From SIG424 sp045546695 (GTDB lineage: Bacteria > Bacillota > Clostridia > UBA1212 > UBA1255), in assembly GCA_045546695.1 (NCBI GenBank), contig JAZQDE010000015.1, positions 1-64,000 of the forward strand: DNA of 64,000 nucleotides, in the 5' to 3' direction. The notes under the pieces are model-generated. The model saw only the letters and a program-made list of their open reading frames with translations. It was not told where the DNA came from and searched no databases. A program made the position numbers and the translations under genes. The number at the start of each line of letters is the position of its first letter. Position 1 is the first letter of the stretch. This document shows positions 60,385 to 64,000 of the stretch, one piece after another.

Positions 60385-61085
60385 ATTTCTGAATTGTATT
60401 TTTTCATGTAATTTACGCCGAGAGCTTCACCTGTGAAAAGTGTCTTATCTTCAGCATTGTTGTACAAATTCTGTGCAATCTTAGCAACGCAAAGAGCGTC
60501 CGGATATATAGAATCTTTATAATCAATACTAAAATCTTTCAGCTTTTCGTTAATAATGGCTTTGTTTGCATCCGTTACTCCGTCTCCGGTGAAAAGAAGG
60601 CGGCTGTTTTCCGGAAATTCTGCCAGGATATGGTCGCAAAGTTCGTCTGTTGATAATGCTGTATGTGTGAAAATAAGCTCCCCGTTTTTGTAGCAAGCGG
60701 CATATACGCGTGTGTTTCTTGCATCAATAAGAGGAATCACAATAGCGTCGTTGTTATCGGTACATGCAAATGCGAGCGCATCTAACGTATTTACTCCGAC
60801 GAGCGGAATATCTGATACGTAAGCAAATGTTTTTGCAGTAACAACACCGATACGAAGCCCTGTATAAGAGCCGGGGCCGTTTGTAACTGCAATCATGTCA
60901 ACGTCTTCGATCGTAGCGCCTGTTTCTGTAAATGATTTGTCTATAAGGGGCATAAGCTTTACAGAATGTGTTTTATTGTCACATTCTGTAAACTCTGACA
61001 ATAAAGAATCACCTGAAACAAGGCCGCATGATGTGGTCTTGCACGAGGTATCTATTGTCATTATCAGGAATTTATCTTTGAACAA
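60381..61085 (-). CDS. tsaB: tRNA threonylcarbamoyladenosine biosynthesis protein TsaB
   Basis: 234 residues, an ASKHA-fold pseudo-peptidase that forms the TsaBDE complex for the t6A37 tRNA modification. 'TIDTSCKTTSCGL', 'HSVKLMPLI' and 'VTNGPGSYTGLRIGV' are visible. The TTG at 61085, right after the tsaE stop with GGAG eleven bases upstream, is preferred. An ATG eight codons later would give the more usual short N-terminus but has no ribosome binding site. Confidence 0.93.
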   Translation of the reverse strand: MFKDKFLIMTIDTSCKTTSCGLVSGDSLLSEFTECDNKTHSVKLMPLIDKSFTETGATIEDVDMIAVTNGPGSYTGLRIGVVTAKTFAYVSDIPLVGVNTLDALAFACTDNNDAIVIPLIDARNTRVYAACYKNGELIFTHTALSTDELCDHILAEFPENSRLLFTGDGVTDANKAIINEKLKDFSIDYKDSIYPDALCVAKIAQNLYNNAEDKTLFTGEALGVNYMKKYNSEI

Positions 61086-61526
61086 TTATAAGTCAACTCC
61101 GTCAATATTAATTACTCGCCTGGTCGGGCTGATGTCGTCACATCTGTGAATATTCACCCTGATTATTCTGGATGAATATATATCATGAAGCTCCGGAATA
61201 TTCTCGCTCCATTCTATAACACTTATTGCATCCTGATCCATGTATTCGTCAAAACCAATATTTTCCAGGTCATCAAACGTTTCCAAACGATATAAATCAA
61301 AATGCAAAAGCAGAATGCTGTCTGATCTATACTCATTGACAATTGTAAAAGTTGGGCTGGTGATTACATCACCAATGCCCAACGCTTTTGCAATGCCTTT
61401 TGTGAAATGCGTCTTACCTGCGCCAAGATTACCATCGAGGCATATGATATCGCCGCTTTTCACGGATAAACCAAGCATCCTGCCATATTCTTCTGTCTGT
61501 AATTCAGAGTCAGAAACAAATTGCAT
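61086..61526 (-). CDS. tsaE: tRNA threonylcarbamoyladenosine biosynthesis ATPase TsaE
   Basis: 146 residues. The P-loop 'LDGNLGAGKTHFTKGIAKALG', 'TSPTFTIVNEY', 'HFDLYRL' and 'VIEWSEN' are TsaE hallmarks. It is the ATPase partner of TsaB and TsaD. The start is the ATG at 61526 (a TTG at 61532 is possible). It begins seven bases after the rpsI stop, so t6A modification is tied to ribosomal protein expression. Confidence 0.93.
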   Translation of the reverse strand: MQFVSDSELQTEEYGRMLGLSVKSGDIICLDGNLGAGKTHFTKGIAKALGIGDVITSPTFTIVNEYRSDSILLLHFDLYRLETFDDLENIGFDEYMDQDAISVIEWSENIPELHDIYSSRIIRVNIHRCDDISPTRRVINIDGVDL

Positions 61527-61532
61527 ATGCAA

Positions 61533-61922
61533 TTATCTCTTGCTGAACTGAGGAGCACGTCTGGCTTTTTTGAGACCGTATTTCTTTCTTTCTTTCATTC
61601 TCTGGTCTCTTGTGAGGTAGCCTGCCTGCTTTAATGCAGGACGGAGTGTCTCATCATATTCAATAAGTGCACGTGCGATACCATGTCTGATAGCGCCTGC
61701 CTGACCTGTGAATCCGCCACCTGATACATTGCAGATAACGTCAAACTTAGCTTCTGTGTTTGTAGCAGCAAAAGGCTGGTTTACAATAATCTTTAATGTC
61801 TCTAATCCAAAATATTCATCGATAGATCTGTCATTGATTGTAACAACGCCAGTACCTGCCATGATTCTTACTCTTGCAACTGACTTCTTTCTACGTCCTG
61901 TGCCGATATACTGTTCTGCCAT
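61533..61922 (-). CDS. rpsI: Ribosomal protein S9
   Basis: 129 residues, complete. 'GTGRRKKSVARVRI' at the start, 'INDRSIDEYF', 'GGGFTGQAGAIRHGIARAL' and the basic tail ending in 'APQFSKR' that reaches the P-site tRNA. The usual rplM-rpsI pair, with 19 bases between. Confidence 0.98.
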   Translation of the reverse strand: MAEQYIGTGRRKKSVARVRIMAGTGVVTINDRSIDEYFGLETLKIIVNQPFAATNTEAKFDVICNVSGGGFTGQAGAIRHGIARALIEYDETLRPALKQAGYLTRDQRMKERKKYGLKKARRAPQFSKR

Positions 61923-61941
61923 AATCTGTACCTCCGGTCAA

Positions 61942-62379
61942 TCAAAACTCATATACTTCAGGCTTCTGAGCTTGGTTAACGTGCTCGCTACCTGCGTATA
62001 CTTTAAGTTTCTTAAACATTGCATCACCCAAAGCATTCTTTGGAAGCATGCCTCTAACTGCTGCTTCTACAGGATATGTGGGATGCTTTACAAGCATGTT
62101 CTTGTAATTAACTTCTTTAAGTCCACCCGGATAACCTGTGTGATGACGATATAATTTCTTATTGTATTTATTGCCTGTAAGTGCAACTTCTGCAGCATTA
62201 ATAACAATTACGAAATCACCTGTGTCAAGGTTAGGTGTATATGTGGGCTTTCTCTTGCCCATAAGAAGCATAGCAACTTCTGTTGAAAGTCTGCCAAGTG
62301 TCTTACCTTTAGCATCGATTATATACCATTTTTTGTTTGAAGGATTGATTGCTTCACCGTTTGGTACATATGTTTTCAT
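61942..62379 (-). CDS. rplM: Ribosomal protein L13
   Basis: 145 residues. 'KWYIIDAKGKTLGRLSTEVA', 'YTPNLDTGDFVIVINAAEV', 'RHHTGYPGGLKEV' and 'AVRGMLPKN' are typical. The start is the ATG at 62379, with GGAGG nine bases upstream; in-frame codons further upstream are leader. First gene of the rplM-rpsI-tsaE-tsaB-rimI unit. Confidence 0.98.
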   Translation of the reverse strand: MKTYVPNGEAINPSNKKWYIIDAKGKTLGRLSTEVAMLLMGKRKPTYTPNLDTGDFVIVINAAEVALTGNKYNKKLYRHHTGYPGGLKEVNYKNMLVKHPTYPVEAAVRGMLPKNALGDAMFKKLKVYAGSEHVNQAQKPEVYEF

Positions 62380-62404
62380 ATAAAAACCTCCGTAATTAAT
62401 TCTT

Positions 62405-62421
62405 GTCGCCTTTTTGACGAC
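62405..62421 (-). promoter_or_regulatory. 5' hairpin of the rplM leader
   Basis: GTCGTC/GGCGAC forms a six-base-pair stem (one G-U) with an AAAAA loop. It sits at or next to the expected transcription start, seven bases after the -10. It could protect the 5' end of the mRNA or be part of an autoregulatory leader; it is simpler than the L13 leader known from Bacillus. Confidence 0.5.
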
Positions 62422-62427
62422 TGGCGT

Positions 62428-62456
62428 ATTGTAACGCATCAAAAGTGTTATGTCAA
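62428..62456 (-). promoter_or_regulatory. Strong promoter of the rplM-rpsI operon
   Basis: Minus strand: perfect TTGACA (62456-62451), 17-bp spacer, TACAAT (62433-62428). The leader is about 42 bases. Confidence 0.92.
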
Positions 62457-62593
62457 CATCAAATTGCCGTATTTTAAGAATATATCACTCGTACGCTTTA
62501 TTTCTCTCGTTTTTTCTCTTTTTCTCTCAATTTCTCGCATTTCATTTCACTTTTTTTGTCATGATTTGTTATTGGCCATGTTTTTACAGCACA

Positions 62594-62621
62594 TTGAATA
62601 ATTATCTGTTTATGGTATAAT
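62594..62621 (+). promoter_or_regulatory. Extended -10 promoter of the ROK kinase gene
   Basis: TTGAAT (62594-62599), 16-bp spacer, perfect TATAAT (62616-62621) preceded by TGG, which makes an extended -10. AGGAGG (62647-62652) follows. The stretch between the two divergent promoters (62457-62593) holds no gene; part of it is a pyrimidine-rich tract. Confidence 0.8.
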
Positions 62622-62662
62622 ATTTGCCAATAAATAACATATGTACAGGAGGAATTGTTGTT

Positions 62663-63604
62663 ATGTATAGAATTGGTATTGACATAGGCGGCACAAATCT
62701 TGCTTACGGTCTTGTAAGTGAAGACGGCACGCTTATTAAAAAGGTATCATATCCCGTTGATTCTACAATGGATGACGTTTCAATTGCAAAATGTATGGCT
62801 GAAACAGCTGTAAGCTTTATTGCTGAGTGTGGCATTTCACAGGAGGATGTTATTTCAATCGGACTTGGTGTTCCGGGTGTTTGCGACGATGCAAAAGGCG
62901 TAATTGTTTACACTGTAAATATGCCCTTCCGCAAGACAAATATTGGTAAGATTTTCAAGGAATATACTTCTATTCCGATCCATATGGCAAATGATGCAAA
63001 TTGTGCTGCACTCGGTGAGGCTTTGTGCGGCGGCGCAAAAGGACACAAGACTTCTGTTACGATTACTTTAGGTACAGGCGTCGGCGGCGGTATTATTATT
63101 GATGGCAAAATTTATGTTGGTGGCAATGGTGCTGCCGGCGAGCTCGGACATATGGTAATCCGTGCCAAGGGTGAAAAGTGTTCTTGCGGCAGACGCGGAT
63201 GTATTGAGGCATATGCTTCTGCAACAGGTATTATCAGAGATACTAAAAAAATGGCTGAAAAGCATCCTGAATCTATTATCAACCAGTTGGTTGACGGAGA
63301 CCTTTCAAAGGTTTCAGGCAAGACTGCTTTTGATGCTATGCGTGCCGGAGATAAATGGGGTAAAAAAGTTGTTGATGACTATATTAAATATCTTGGCGAA
63401 GGCGTTATCAACTATATCAATATTTTCCAGCCTGACATTATTCTTCTCGGCGGCGGTATTTCTAAAGAAGGAGATACTTTGCTCAAACCGCTTCGCAGAT
63501 ACGTATTCAGATATGCTTATGGAAGCAAATTCTTAAAGCGTGCGAAGATTGAGTGTGCTACACTCGGAAATGATGCAGGTATTGTCGGAGCAGCAATGCT
63601 GTAA
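62663..63604 (+). CDS. ROK-family glucokinase
   Basis: 313 residues. N-terminal ATP-binding 'GIDIGGTNLAYGLV', catalytic region 'MANDANCAALGEA', 'TLGTGVGGGIII', sugar-binding 'GAAGELGHMVI' and the zinc motif 'CSCGRRGCIEAYAS' are intact. There is no DNA-binding N-terminal domain, so it is a kinase and not a ROK repressor. It phosphorylates glucose (perhaps other hexoses) to the 6-phosphate. The ATG at 62663 lies ten bases after AGGAGG. It has its own promoter and is monocistronic, ending at two hairpins. Confidence 0.92.
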   Translation: MYRIGIDIGGTNLAYGLVSEDGTLIKKVSYPVDSTMDDVSIAKCMAETAVSFIAECGISQEDVISIGLGVPGVCDDAKGVIVYTVNMPFRKTNIGKIFKEYTSIPIHMANDANCAALGEALCGGAKGHKTSVTITLGTGVGGGIIIDGKIYVGGNGAAGELGHMVIRAKGEKCSCGRRGCIEAYASATGIIRDTKKMAEKHPESIINQLVDGDLSKVSGKTAFDAMRAGDKWGKKVVDDYIKYLGEGVINYINIFQPDIILLGGGISKEGDTLLKPLRRYVFRYAYGSKFLKRAKIECATLGNDAGIVGAAML

Positions 63605-63611
63605 AAAACAA

Positions 63612-63637
63612 TCGGCGTTCAAAATAATGAACGCCGA
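63612..63637. terminator. Hairpin after the ROK kinase gene
   Basis: TCGGCGTTCA (63612-63621) pairs with TGAACGCCGA (63628-63637). The plus side lacks a T run, but the minus side continues TTGTTTTTT, so it suits the minus-strand gene that enters from the right. Confidence 0.75.
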
Positions 63638-63666
63638 AACAATTAATTAAAAAGTACATTTTTTTG

Positions 63667-63698
63667 ATACTGTTAAGAATACTTAACAGTATTTTTTT
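63667..63698. terminator. Rho-independent terminator between convergent genes
   Basis: A perfect 11-bp stem (63667-63677 with 63682-63692, loop AATA) is followed on the plus strand by a run of T (to 63698). The minus-strand side is preceded by a T run as well. It overlaps the stop of the minus-strand gene by two bases. Confidence 0.85.
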
Positions 63699-64000
63699 AG
63701 TTGAAATGTCTGATCTTATATACACCTACAAAAGATGCAAGAATCAGAATTGAGAGAACCGTGAACATACCGGGGCAACAATCACTTGTGTCTGTATCGT
63801 CAATAACAGGCATTTCAACTTCAAAAACAACATCAACATAATGTATGTCACTATCTGTCGGGGGATCAATATATATCCAACCTATGGGATACAATATTTG
63901 TTTCTGGAATTGAACGCGAAGTGTGTATGTACCACCTGCCAGAGCAGATGTGTCAATCTGACCTGCGTTTTCAGCAATCAAGCCATTAATGTTTGTGTCA
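63697..64000 (-). CDS. C-terminal end of a surface-anchored protein (5' end outside window)
   Basis: About 100 residues are visible; the frame stays open to the window edge. A beta-rich stretch with 'DTSALAGGTYTLRVQF' and 'VFEVEMPVID' precedes a Thr/Asp linker ('DDTDTSDCCPGM'), one membrane span ('FTVLSILILASFVGVY') and a short basic tail 'KIRHFN'. This is the layout of an exported protein held by a C-terminal span. There is no LPXTG motif. The paired Cys before the span are unusual. Function cannot be read. Confidence 0.7.
   Translation of the reverse strand, partial: DTNINGLIAENAGQIDTSALAGGTYTLRVQFQKQILYPIGWIYIDPPTDSDIHYVDVVFEVEMPVIDDTDTSDCCPGMFTVLSILILASFVGVYKIRHFN

Noticed and set aside
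62380..62427. A full L13 autoregulatory leader before rplM.
   Set aside because: Only one six-base-pair hairpin fits between promoter and ribosome binding site. I kept it as a simple hairpin.

Overview
The window looks like a chromosomal segment of an anaerobic, probably spore-forming, AT-rich member of the Clostridia (Bacillota). The signs are a SpoIIP homologue, a fused 2-hydroxyacyl-CoA dehydratase activase of the strict-anaerobe type, a polyferredoxin, HemW, MutS2, short-spaced operons with strong AGGAGG-type ribosome binding sites, and consensus TTGACA/TATAAT promoters. Genus cannot be read from the sequence. Most genes are on the minus strand. No CRISPR array, insertion sequence, prophage or rRNA was seen.

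Layout: (1) 1-1000: the 3' end of clpB, a strong terminator, a degenerate 3' part of a Ser-type tRNA and a second terminator. Composition drops sharply after this point. (2) 1213-2866: gph-like phosphatase and a peptidase S66 gene, plus strand. (3) 18462 down to 2867: one minus-strand block with a giant surface subtilase carrying BspA-type leucine-rich repeats, a lipoprotein translationally coupled to it (ATGA overlap), a large oligopeptide-binding lipoprotein, OppBCDF, and a small membrane protein. The order reads as cut protein outside, bind the peptides, import them. (4) 18637-28230: a redox cluster of two convergent units. The plus-strand unit has a membrane protein ending in a CXXC module and a polyferredoxin fused to a TlpA-type thioredoxin domain. 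The minus-strand unit has four lipoproteins, two with TlpA-type CXXC domains. Three of the four share a C-terminal module that I do not recognise. This is the best candidate for an undescribed system.

(5) 38344 down to 28304: aspS, a 1421-residue activase/dehydratase-like protein, spoIIP, lepA and hemW, from a consensus promoter and with overlaps or tiny gaps. (6) 45171 down to 38495: two paralogous surface proteins (611 and 1602 residues) of unknown family, with their own promoter and terminator. (7) 59891 down to 45270: phosphoglucomutase, dnaE, a membrane glycosyltransferase-like protein, pfkA, a DUF5685-type protein, a J-domain protein, mutS2, an ABC-F ATPase and malQ, all closely packed. 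Sugar-phosphate and glucan enzymes here are interleaved with DNA maintenance genes. (8) 62379 down to 59941: rplM, rpsI, tsaE, tsaB, rimI behind a perfect -35/-10 promoter. (9) 62663-63604: a ROK glucokinase, plus strand, divergent from rplM. Then come two hairpin terminators and the 3' end of a surface-anchored protein running off the window.

Together the window joins protein scavenging (protease plus Opp), glucose and glucan use (ROK kinase, phosphoglucomutase, PfkA, MalQ), translation and tRNA modification, and an extracytoplasmic thiol-redox system that seems driven by membrane iron-sulfur clusters. Start sites were set by ribosome binding sites and gene overlap. Several genes use GTG or TTG, and one conserved gene seems to lack a normal start codon.
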